The position numbers and the translations under genes are program-made. A stretch of DNA of 7,452 nucleotides from Rhizobiaceae bacterium (lineage in GTDB: Bacteria; Pseudomonadota; Alphaproteobacteria; Rhizobiales; Rhizobiaceae), in contig CAJYRE010000055.1 of the NCBI GenBank assembly GCA_913776675.1, positions 1 through 7,452 on the forward strand, read 5' to 3'. Of the stretch, positions 1 through 6,434 are shown piece after piece. Below the pieces are notes generated by a model. That model had not been told where the DNA came from. It saw nothing but the letters and a program-made list of their open reading frames with translations, and did not search any database. Position 1 is the stretch's first letter; each line of letters starts with the position of its first letter.

Positions 1-77
1 CGAAAGCTCGGTCATTCAACTTACAAAAGCTATCAAGATGATCTCACAAAAGCGAAACCAGCTCTTCCTCAGAAGCG

Positions 78-98
78 CCGCCTCGTTCGGTGAGGCGG
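78..98. repeat. Inverted repeat at the predicted transcription start
   Basis: CCGCCTC (78-84) and GAGGCGG (92-98) are perfect 7-bp arms around a 7-base loop. The upper arm lies in the discriminator just after the -10 box of the outward promoter, so a start near 92 would leave that arm mostly out of the RNA. It may therefore act as a DNA site or simply give a GC-rich discriminator rather than an RNA hairpin. No run of T follows on either strand, so it is not an intrinsic terminator. Confidence 0.5.
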
Positions 99-127
99 GT
101 TCTAAGCCCCAACTCCTATTATGTCAA
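99..127 (-). promoter_or_regulatory. Strong sigma-70-type promoter reading out of the window
   Basis: On the minus strand the -35 box is TTGACA (127-122), a perfect consensus match. The spacer is exactly 17 bp and the -10 box is TAGAAC (104-99). It is followed by a GC-rich discriminator, CCCGCCTC. AT-rich sequence with an A-tract lies upstream. A near-consensus promoter with a GC-rich discriminator is the known pattern of growth-rate and ppGpp-controlled promoters, mainly those of rRNA and tRNA operons. That the target is a stable-RNA operon is inference, since its genes lie beyond base 1. The terminator at 240-277 separates it from the efflux genes. Confidence 0.7.
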
Positions 128-192
128 ACTGATTTTGTTCCATTCCCTGAATTTTTTTACAACTAACTGAATATTAAGAGAATTTTCCAAAA

Positions 193-233
193 CATTGCAA
201 GAAGCTGCACCAAATAACGCAACGCATTGCAAG
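193..233. repeat. Two direct copies of CATTGCAAG, 32 bp apart
   Basis: The 9-mer CATTGCAAG occurs at 193-201 and 225-233. The 32-bp period is about three helical turns, so both copies would face the same side of the DNA. Each contains the palindrome TTGCAA. They lie upstream of the outward minus-strand promoter and downstream of the efflux terminator. A regulator-binding role is possible but unproven. Confidence 0.45.
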
Positions 234-239
234 GCTCAG

Positions 240-277
240 AAAAAAAACGCCCGGCAATCGTTGGATTGCCGGGCGTT
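240..277 (-). terminator. Intrinsic terminator of the efflux operon
   Basis: A perfect 14-bp stem (AACGCCCGGCAATC at 246-259, its complement at 264-277) closes a 4-base loop. Read on the minus strand it runs directly into a tract of eight T (247-240). This is a textbook Rho-independent terminator, starting 26 bp after the stop codon of the outer-membrane factor gene. No T tract follows on the plus strand, so it acts mainly in one direction. It ends the efflux transcript and shields the strong promoter downstream. Confidence 0.95.
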
Positions 278-303
278 GTTATGAAACAAACAATCGTATT
301 GTC

Positions 304-1764
304 TTAGTTTTGCTTCTTTGCCAGCGTCGCAGGCATTTCGACAGGCTTCACAGTGTCAACAAGAACTTCAGCCTTGCCATTAAAGGCATAACCACCACCG
401 ATAGCGATATTCAACGTCACAAAGTCATTGGCTTGCTGCTGAATGGCGGTAGCAAGGCTTGCCTGTGCGGTTGTCAACGAACGCTGTGCATCGAGTACAT
501 CGAGAAGCGAAGAAGCGCCATCCTTGTAAGATGCGGTCGAAAGTTCGAGCGCTTCTTTATAGGACTTCACATAAGCGCGGCTTGCAGCAACAGCCCGCGC
601 ATCACGGTTATAGGCCGCAAGCGCACTTTGAACTTGCTCTACCGCACTCAAAACCGTGGACTTCCAGGCGAGATATTTTTCACGAGCCTGCGATTCCTTG
701 CTCTTCACATTGGCGCGCAACGTACCGCCATCAAAGATTGGCAAATTAAGCGCAGGTCCAAAAGACCATGTATTTGCTGTGCCAAAACCCTTGCTGCTGC
801 TGACATAGCTCGGCGAAATAGACCCATTCAAAGTGATGGATGGGAAAAGCTGCGCCTTAGCAACACTGATATTGTAAACAGCAGATGCCAGATTACGTTC
901 AGCCAGACGAATATCCGGACGATTGCGGATCAGATCGGCAGGAATACCCGTCAACACTGTGCCACGCGGAACGGGCTGAGCGCCACCTTTTTCAAGATCG
1001 TGAATCAGAGTCGATGCCGGAAGCCCCAGAAGCGTCGAAATATGATAGGCATTGCTGTAGAAGCTTGCTTCCAGACCTGGAATATCGGCAAGAGTCGAGT
1101 TCACCAGACCTTCAGACTGCACAACATCCAAGCGCGAAGCCGCACCTGCTTCCAACTGAAGCTTGGTTAGAGCCAGCGTATCACGACGCGACTTGACAGC
1201 TTCCTTCGCAACAGCAATGCGCTTCTGATAATAACGTGCATTGATATAAGATTTTGTCAGATCAGACAAATAGGTCAGACGCGCCGTATCCACGCTGTCG
1301 TAAGAGCCATCAAGCAATGCCTTTGCGCTGGCGGCCGAGCTGCGATATTGCCCCCACAGATCAACGAGCCATGATACGGAGAGGCCCCCGCTGCTGGTCC
1401 AGGTTTCCGGCGTGGGGTTGATGCTGCCGTTTGTCCTGGAGCCTCGCTCACTGGCGGTACCCGTCAGGCTCGGGAAAAGGCTGGCCTGCGCGCTGACGGC
1501 TGCCGCACGCGCCTGTTCAATACGCTCAAGTGATTGCAGAATGTCGAGATTCTGCGCAATGCCCTGCTTGACAAGCTTGTTGAGCTGAGAGTCATTGAAC
1601 GCCGTCCACCATTCAACACCGCTTGGATTGCCTGCAGACTTTTGGCCGCCTTCATTAAACTTGCCTGGCAGCGCGGTTTCAGGTGCCGTATGATCCGGGC
1701 CCATTACGCAGCCCGACAGTAATAGCATTGCAAGGGGCGCTGCTACGCGAATGGAGAACATCAT
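304..1764 (-). CDS. RND efflux outer-membrane factor lipoprotein (OprM/NodT family)
   Basis: This 486-residue protein is the outer-membrane channel of the tripartite pump. In this family a trimer forms a beta-barrel in the outer membrane and a long alpha-helical tunnel in the periplasm that docks with the adaptor. The N-terminus is a lipoprotein signal, with lipobox LLSGC and acylated Cys19. Two repeated outer-membrane efflux domains follow at about residues 57-245 and 270-455. Family hallmarks visible are WWTAFND (52-58), LGLPA (246-250), PADLIRNRPDIRLAE (275-289) and SLLDVLDAQR (419-428). Length is normal for the OprM group. The start is the first of two adjacent ATG codons, with AGGG 6 bases upstream (1774-1771). 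It lies 106 bp after the transporter gene, behind an intercistronic hairpin, so it may be made at a lower level or partly on its own transcript. The family call is certain. Its partnership with the adjacent pump is inferred from position. Confidence 0.95.
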   Translation of the reverse strand: MMFSIRVAAPLAMLLLSGCVMGPDHTAPETALPGKFNEGGQKSAGNPSGVEWWTAFNDSQLNKLVKQGIAQNLDILQSLERIEQARAAAVSAQASLFPSLTGTASERGSRTNGSINPTPETWTSSGGLSVSWLVDLWGQYRSSAASAKALLDGSYDSVDTARLTYLSDLTKSYINARYYQKRIAVAKEAVKSRRDTLALTKLQLEAGAASRLDVVQSEGLVNSTLADIPGLEASFYSNAYHISTLLGLPASTLIHDLEKGGAQPVPRGTVLTGIPADLIRNRPDIRLAERNLASAVYNISVAKAQLFPSITLNGSISPSYVSSSKGFGTANTWSFGPALNLPIFDGGTLRANVKSKESQAREKYLAWKSTVLSAVEQVQSALAAYNRDARAVAASRAYVKSYKEALELSTASYKDGASSLLDVLDAQRSLTTAQASLATAIQQQANDFVTLNIAIGGGYAFNGKAEVLVDTVKPVEMPATLAKKQN

Positions 1765-1870
1765 TTCTATCCCTGTTCAAGCATGAATTCGCGCTGCCCA
1801 TACATCATGATGAAACAACGCTGTTAAATATAAATTACCGCACCTTTTTGCAGGCGCGGTACATTTTTCA
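1765..1870 (-). other. Gap between transporter and outer-membrane genes
   Basis: This 106-bp AT-rich gap follows the TAA of the transporter gene. It holds the hairpin at 1837-1860, the perfect 10-bp palindrome CATCATGATG (1803-1812) and the ribosome-binding site AGGG of the outer-membrane factor gene (1774-1771). I see no clear internal promoter on the minus strand, although the AT-rich run at 1822-1836 could hide one. Confidence 0.6.
1837..1860 (-). terminator. Intercistronic hairpin, possible attenuator
   Basis: On the minus strand the RNA reads ACCGCGCC, an 8-base loop rich in A, then GGUGCGGU: an 8-bp stem with one G-U pair. It sits 10 bp past the transporter stop codon. What follows on the minus strand is AT-rich (AATTTATATTTAA) but not a proper T tract, so it would be at best a partial terminator. 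It could instead protect the transporter mRNA from 3' exonucleases. On the plus strand ACATTTTT follows, but no plus-strand gene is known here. Confidence 0.5.
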
Positions 1871-4800
1871 TTAACTTATCGAGTCTGCAATCTTTGTGAC
1901 AGCATTTCTTTTGGGTTTTGCACCACTAGAAATGCGCCGCACAATCACAAAGAACGACGGCACAAAGAAAACACCCAATAATGTTGCGGCAAGCATACCG
2001 CCCAGAACACCCACACCGATGGCATTTTGCGCAGCCGATCCTGCACCCGTGGCAATCGCCAGGGGAACAACACCCAGAATGAAAGCAAGAGAGGTCATGA
2101 CAATCGGACGCAAACGCAGCTTTGCAGCCTCAAGTGTTGCATCCAGCAGACTTAGCCCATGCTCTTGTCGTTCCTTGGCAAATTCCACAATGAGGATTGC
2201 ATTTTTGGCAGCTAGACCAATCGTCGTCAACAGGCCAACTTTAAAGTAAACATCATTCGATTGACCGAAAACATGCGCCGCTGCCAGAGCGCCAAGGACG
2301 CCCACAGGAACAGCCATGATGACCGAGAAAGGCACCGACCAGCTTTCATACAGCGCCGACAGGCAGAGGAAAACAATCAGAACCGACAGGGCATACAGAA
2401 GCGGAGCCTGCGAACCAGACAGACGTTCCTGATAGGAAATACCCTGCCACGCCACGGTGTATCCGCCGCCCATCTGCGAAACAATGCGCTCCACCTCGTT
2501 CATGGCATCACCCGAACTCACACCCGGCGCAGCCGCACCTTCCATAGAGAAGGCAGACACCGCATTATAGGCGGAAATGGAGGGCAGACCGGAAACCCAT
2601 TTGGTTTCGGTGAAGGACGAGAAAGGCACCATCTCATTCTTTGAGTTGCGTGCATTCCAGTATTTCAGATCATCCGCCTGCATACGGTAAGGCGCATCCG
2701 CCTGCACATAAACCTTCTTGATCTTGTTGTTCAGGGTGAAATCATTGACGTTGGTACCCGCATAAATCGTTGTGAGCATGGAGTTTGCCGACGCAATCGT
2801 CACACCCATGGCGCTCAGCTTTTCCTGATCGAGCAAGACCTTGATCTGATTTTCCTGATCACGGTCATTGCTGCGCATGGATGTAATCAGTTTTCCGCTG
2901 TTGGCCGTGCTGACCAATTGCTTCGCGGCCGCCGCCAGCGCATCCGTACCATGGTTGCCGGTATCAACAAGATACATGGAAAAACCACTGGATGTGCCCA
3001 GCCCCTGAATGGCTGGAGGCAGAAGCGGAAACACCTGTGCTTCACGAATGGTGAAGAAATAGCCCCGAGCACGCTGAACAATCGATGCCGCAGCCAGCTC
3101 TTTCGCCTTACGGTCGTCAAAACTCTTCAATGACGCAAAGACCAGTGCGTTATTTTGCCCAGCGCCGTTGAAGCTGAACCCATTGACGGCAAACACATCC
3201 TGAACGCCGTCTTTTTCCTTGTCCAGATAGTAGTTTTCAACCTTCTTGATCACAGCATCCGTCTGGGCTGCCGTGGCACCATTGGGCAACTGAATGATGG
3301 TCATCAGCACGCCCTGGTCTTCCTGCGGCAGGAAAGACGATGGCATACGGATAAAAAACCAGGCGCAGCCGCCAACAACAACCGCAAACAGCACCATAAC
3401 CCGCAAAGGACGACCAAGCAGATAACTCACCGAGCTGACGTAGCCGTTTGTAGTGCGGTCGAAATTGCGGTTGAACCAGGCCGCAGGCCCTGTGGTTTTC
3501 TTATGATCCTTATCAATCGGCTTGAGCATCGTGGCGCAAAGCGCAGGCGTCAGCACAATGGCCACCAGAGCCGACAGCAACATGGCAGAGACAATCGTTA
3601 CAGAGAACTGCCGGTAGATAACCCCTGTTGATCCACCAAAGAATGCCATGGGAATGAACACGGCCGTCAGCACCAATGCGATGCCGATGATGGCTCCGGT
3701 GATCTCACCCATGGATTTTTCGGTCGCCTCCAGAGGGCTCAAACCCTCTTCAGACATGATGCGCTCAACGTTTTCCACCACAACGATGGCATCATCCACC
3801 AGAAGGCCGATGGCCAGCACCATGGCAAACATGGTGAGCGTATTGATCGAATACCCCGTGACCGCCAGAATGCCGAATGTTCCAAGCAACACAACCGGCA
3901 CCGCAATCATGGGGATCAGCGTGGCCCGGAAATTTTGCAGGAAGATGAGCAGAACAAAGAACACAAGCACAATGGCTTCGATCAGCGTATGCACCACCTT
4001 TTCAATCGACAGGGACACGAAAGGTGTTGTGTCATACGGATAGATAATCTTGACGTTTTGCGGCAGCGCCGGCGCAATTGAGGCCAGCTTGGCCTTGACG
4101 CGCGCCGCCGTATCCAGCGCATTGGCACCGGTGGCCAGATTGACGGCAAAACCGGCTGCGGGATTACGATTGGAGCGCGAGCTGGACGCATAGCTTTGCT
4201 GACCAATTTCCACCCGTGCCACATCACCCAGCCGCACGGTCGCGCCGCCGGTATCCACTTTCAGAATGATCCGCTCAAAATCGGAAACCGTGGAAAGCTG
4301 GCTCTGCGCCGTCATGGTCACGTTGAGCTGCTGGCCTTCCTGTGCAGGCAAGGCCCCCATGGAACCAACCGAAACTTGCGTGTTCTGGGCCTCAATCGCA
4401 GAGGTGACATCCGCAGGTGTCAACTGAAACTTATTGAGTTTGAACGGATCCAACCAGACGCGCATGGCATAGGCCGAGCCGAACAGATTGATGCTGCCAA
4501 CCCCTTCCAACCGCTTGATCTGGTCTTCGATCTGGGTCGAGAAAATATCGCCAAGATCCGCCGAGGAGTATTTTCCATTGGACGATACCAACGCTCCCAC
4601 CAGCAGAATACTGGAGGTGGAGCGCGACACTTCAAGCCCTTGCGTCTGCACAGTGCTGGGCAATTGGGAGGTAACAAGCTGAAGCTTGTTCTGCACCTGC
4701 ACCTGAGCAATGTCCGGATTGACGCTGTTGTTGAACGTCAGCGAAATGCTGGCTTGGCCTGTGGACGACGAAGAGGTCATATAGGTCAGACCGTCAAGAC

Positions 4801-5011
4801 CCGTCATGCCATCTTCAATAATCTGCGTCACGGATTTGCGCACCGTATCGGCACTGGCACCGCTATAGGTCGCCGTAATACGCACCGTGGTTGGCGCAAT
4901 ATCCGGATATTGCGAAATTGACAGTGTGTTGATGGCAAGGGCACCACCAAGCATGATCACAATCGCGATCACCCAAGCGAAAATCGGTCGCCGTATGAAA
5001 AATCTGGCCAT
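1871..5011 (-). CDS. AcrB-type RND multidrug efflux transporter (HAE1 family)
   Basis: This 1046-residue inner-membrane protein is the proton-driven motor of the pump, a trimer that takes drugs from the periplasm or outer leaflet and passes them to the outer-membrane channel. It aligns with E. coli AcrB from end to end by eye (start FFIRRPIFAWVIAI; end FFVPSFFVIVRR). Twelve membrane helices are expected, with TM1 at about 10-28, TM2-6 at 338-497, TM7 at 535-553 and TM8-12 at 868-1024. Two large periplasmic loops lie between. The proton-relay residues are all present: Asp406 and Asp407 (GLLVDDAIVVVENVER), Lys936, Arg966 and Thr973. Pocket aromatics matching AcrB F178, F610, F615, F617 and F628 are kept as F177, F607, F612, F614 and F625, whereas F136 is Ile135. 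The start ATG has AGGA 8 bases upstream (5023-5020), and the gene lies 44 bp after the adaptor gene. A broad-substrate drug pump close to AcrB/BepE is very likely; the exact substrates cannot be read. Confidence 0.98.
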   Translation of the reverse strand: MARFFIRRPIFAWVIAIVIMLGGALAINTLSISQYPDIAPTTVRITATYSGASADTVRKSVTQIIEDGMTGLDGLTYMTSSSSTGQASISLTFNNSVNPDIAQVQVQNKLQLVTSQLPSTVQTQGLEVSRSTSSILLVGALVSSNGKYSSADLGDIFSTQIEDQIKRLEGVGSINLFGSAYAMRVWLDPFKLNKFQLTPADVTSAIEAQNTQVSVGSMGALPAQEGQQLNVTMTAQSQLSTVSDFERIILKVDTGGATVRLGDVARVEIGQQSYASSSRSNRNPAAGFAVNLATGANALDTAARVKAKLASIAPALPQNVKIIYPYDTTPFVSLSIEKVVHTLIEAIVLVFFVLLIFLQNFRATLIPMIAVPVVLLGTFGILAVTGYSINTLTMFAMVLAIGLLVDDAIVVVENVERIMSEEGLSPLEATEKSMGEITGAIIGIALVLTAVFIPMAFFGGSTGVIYRQFSVTIVSAMLLSALVAIVLTPALCATMLKPIDKDHKKTTGPAAWFNRNFDRTTNGYVSSVSYLLGRPLRVMVLFAVVVGGCAWFFIRMPSSFLPQEDQGVLMTIIQLPNGATAAQTDAVIKKVENYYLDKEKDGVQDVFAVNGFSFNGAGQNNALVFASLKSFDDRKAKELAAASIVQRARGYFFTIREAQVFPLLPPAIQGLGTSSGFSMYLVDTGNHGTDALAAAAKQLVSTANSGKLITSMRSNDRDQENQIKVLLDQEKLSAMGVTIASANSMLTTIYAGTNVNDFTLNNKIKKVYVQADAPYRMQADDLKYWNARNSKNEMVPFSSFTETKWVSGLPSISAYNAVSAFSMEGAAAPGVSSGDAMNEVERIVSQMGGGYTVAWQGISYQERLSGSQAPLLYALSVLIVFLCLSALYESWSVPFSVIMAVPVGVLGALAAAHVFGQSNDVYFKVGLLTTIGLAAKNAILIVEFAKERQEHGLSLLDATLEAAKLRLRPIVMTSLAFILGVVPLAIATGAGSAAQNAIGVGVLGGMLAATLLGVFFVPSFFVIVRRISSGAKPKRNAVTKIADSIS

Positions 5012-5041
5012 ATCTTAGTTCCTGATCACGATGTTGCTGGA

Positions 5042-5057
5042 GATGTCCTTTGACATC
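5042..5057 (-). other. Small hairpin at the adaptor stop codon
   Basis: GATGTC (5042-5047) and GACATC (5052-5057) form a perfect 6-bp stem around a 4-base loop. On the minus strand it overlaps the TGA of the adaptor gene (5058-5056) and precedes the transporter ribosome-binding site by 18 bases. No T tract follows. It could mark an mRNA processing point or affect translation of the transporter, or be chance. Confidence 0.4.
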
Positions 5058-6261
5058 ATGATTTTGGTGTCGCTGCTGGTGCCTTCTGTTCGATAACCAG
5101 ACCTTTGGCATCAAGCTGCACGGGAACCGGCTGCACAACAGCACCGTCCATAATCCACTGGAAGCCATCCACGATCAGTTTGTCACCATCCTTGACATTG
5201 TCTGTCACCAGCCAATTGTTGCCCGAGAGCTTGCTGGTGGCGAAGGTGCGGGTTTCCACCTTGTTTGCGGCTCCAACGAATTTCGCCATCAACTCACCAG
5301 ATGCATTCCGGGTTGCGGCCCGTTGCGGAATGGCATAGCCCCCCTCTTCTCCCACCGTGATTGTGGCGCGCACATACATGCCGGGCAGGATCAGATTTTG
5401 CGGATTGTCAAACAGTGTGCGGATCGACACTGTGCCTGTGGTGGTACTCACAGCCATTTCGGACATGTCGATCTTGCCGGCGCTGGGATAATCCTGGCCA
5501 TCTTCCATTTTCAGACGAATATCCGCCTTTTCAGAGCCGGGTACATGATTGCTGCCATTGCCTGCCGCAATGGCAGCCCGCAGCCGCAGCAGGTTGACGC
5601 TGGATTCATTCAGCTTGATGTAGATCGGATTGATTTTCCGAAGGGTCATCAGCGAATCGGTCTGACCTGCGGTGACCAGATTGCCGATGGAATAATTGGT
5701 GGCCGAGGTCACACCATCAAAAGGCGCACGCACATCGGTGAAAGCAAGGTTGATTTCAGCGGTTTGAAGAGCAGCACGCGATTGGGCAACCGAGGCCTTG
5801 GCTTCCAGCAGGGTTGCTTGCGCGGTTTCATAATCCTTCTGTGAGGCACCCGTATTGGCCAGACGCTCATAACGCTGCAGGTTGGCCTCGGCTGGCGGCA
5901 CGCTGGCTTCAGCCTTGTCCAGCGCAGCCCGCGCTTCATCGACAGCAGCCACATAGGTGGCATCATCAATTTTATAGAGAAGATCACCCGCCTTGACGAA
6001 GCTGCCTTCCTTGAAAGACACTTCCTTGATGACCCCGCCAACCCGCGGACGAATATCAGCCGATTGCAACGCTTCCGCACGGCCAGACAGAATGGTGGTC
6101 AAAGGCTGTACACCTTTGGTCATCGTGATCACGCTGACAGGCTGCGGCGGACGTTCAGCAGCCGGAGCAGCGCCTTCCTGCTTCTTGCCCTGATCGCTGC
6201 ATCCGCTCGCAGCAAGCAACAGCACCAAACCGATGGATGACAGAGTAAAATATTTGGCCAC
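5056..6261 (-). CDS. RND efflux periplasmic adaptor lipoprotein (AcrA/HlyD family)
   Basis: This 401-residue membrane-fusion protein joins the inner-membrane transporter to the outer-membrane channel. The N-terminus is a lipoprotein signal, with lipobox LAASGC and Cys21 as the acylation site anchoring it to the inner membrane. Domains in order are: first lipoyl half at about 68-100 (RPRVGGVIKEVSFKEGSFVKAG within it), alpha-helical hairpin at 101-170, second lipoyl half at 171-205 (TDVRAPFDG), beta-barrel at about 211-305 (ILPGMYVRATI) and a membrane-proximal domain to about 385. The hairpin tip has an R-x3-L-x5-S pattern (R130, L134, S140) like the RLS motif by which AcrA and MexA contact the channel, one residue shorter. 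The start is GTG, with AGGA 7 bases upstream (6272-6269), and it places the signal peptide exactly. It is the first gene after the 173-bp regulatory gap, so probably the first cistron of the pump operon. Confidence 0.96.
   Translation of the reverse strand: MAKYFTLSSIGLVLLLAASGCSDQGKKQEGAAPAAERPPQPVSVITMTKGVQPLTTILSGRAEALQSADIRPRVGGVIKEVSFKEGSFVKAGDLLYKIDDATYVAAVDEARAALDKAEASVPPAEANLQRYERLANTGASQKDYETAQATLLEAKASVAQSRAALQTAEINLAFTDVRAPFDGVTSATNYSIGNLVTAGQTDSLMTLRKINPIYIKLNESSVNLLRLRAAIAAGNGSNHVPGSEKADIRLKMEDGQDYPSAGKIDMSEMAVSTTTGTVSIRTLFDNPQNLILPGMYVRATITVGEEGGYAIPQRAATRNASGELMAKFVGAANKVETRTFATSKLSGNNWLVTDNVKDGDKLIVDGFQWIMDGAVVQPVPVQLDAKGLVIEQKAPAATPKS
5551..5577 (-). repeat. Perfect 11-bp inverted repeat inside the adaptor gene
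   Basis: GCTGCCATTGC (5551-5561) and GCAATGGCAGC (5567-5577) pair perfectly around a 5-base loop, giving a strong hairpin in the mRNA. It encodes the Ala/Gly/Asn-rich loop at about residues 228-237 in the beta-barrel domain (AAIAAGNGS), where the alignment with AcrA is least constrained. There is no T tract, so it is not a terminator. Confidence 0.55.
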
Positions 6262-6434
6262 GCGCTGGTCCTACTTTTGAACGTCCTCTCCACCAACGTT
6301 TCAGCAGAAAGAAAACATCACAAGATGATAAATCGAATTGTTGGCGAGATGTGACAAAACGCAACTTCAGCGTGGCGTCAAAGACACATTTTCGCACAAT
6401 TCAAGACTACCTATGTGACGTAGTTCAAGAATCG
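6262..6434 (-). promoter_or_regulatory. Probable promoter/operator region of the efflux operon
   Basis: This 173-bp gap between the regulator stop and the adaptor GTG is the largest in the cluster. It is AT-rich near the adaptor, as a promoter region would be. A weak candidate on the minus strand is TTGTCA (6357-6352) with TTTATC (6332-6327), but the 19-bp spacer is long and the -10 match poor. Repeated elements are TTCAAGA at 6400-6406 and 6424-6430, ATGTGAC at 6349-6355 and 6413-6419, GAATTGT (6335-6341) against its inverse ACAATTC (6396-6402), and the hairpin-like CATC-N4-GATG (6316-6327). The regulator protein probably binds here, by analogy with AcrR-type systems; which element it uses cannot be decided by eye. 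Confidence 0.55.
6407..6423. promoter_or_regulatory. Candidate operator, imperfect 17-bp palindrome
   Basis: CTACCTATGTGACGTAG has matching outer arms CTAC and GTAG, with partial symmetry inside, and is flanked on both sides by the direct heptamer TTCAAGA. The size suits a TetR-family dimer. It lies just after the regulator gene and about 150 bp before the adaptor start. The symmetry is only partial, so this is a suggestion. Confidence 0.3.

Larger units (their letters stand above)
1..239. other. Non-coding end region with an outward promoter
   Basis: I see no convincing gene here. A reading frame on the plus strand is open from base 2 to a stop at 164-166, but it has no recognisable protein and runs through the promoter described separately. 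Bases 128-239 are AT-rich and carry two copies of CATTGCAAG. Bases 1-98 would be the start of the transcript made from the minus-strand promoter. An ATG on the minus strand at 15-13 (reading M-T-E-L-S to the window edge) could start a protein, but its ribosome-binding site is weak. An untranslated leader of a stable-RNA operon is the other reading. The content beyond base 1 decides between them. Confidence 0.5.

Noticed and set aside
2..166. Open frame on the plus strand from the window edge (54 codons)
   Set aside because: It has no recognisable protein, becomes AT-driven at its end, and runs through the minus-strand promoter and its discriminator. It is most likely chance.
310..1170. A 286-codon open frame on the plus strand
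   Set aside because: It is the antisense shadow of the outer-membrane factor gene. The protein is rich in Arg, Cys and His, with no recognisable domain, while the minus-strand protein shows clear family motifs throughout.
4196..4921. A 241-codon open frame on the plus strand
   Set aside because: It is antisense to the conserved N-terminal part of the RND transporter, with typical shadow composition and no family motif.
6352..6357. TTGTCA as a confident -35 box for the efflux operon
   Set aside because: No good -10 box lies at 16-18 bp. TTTATC is at 19 bp and TATCAT at 21 bp, so it is kept only as a weak candidate within the intergenic feature.
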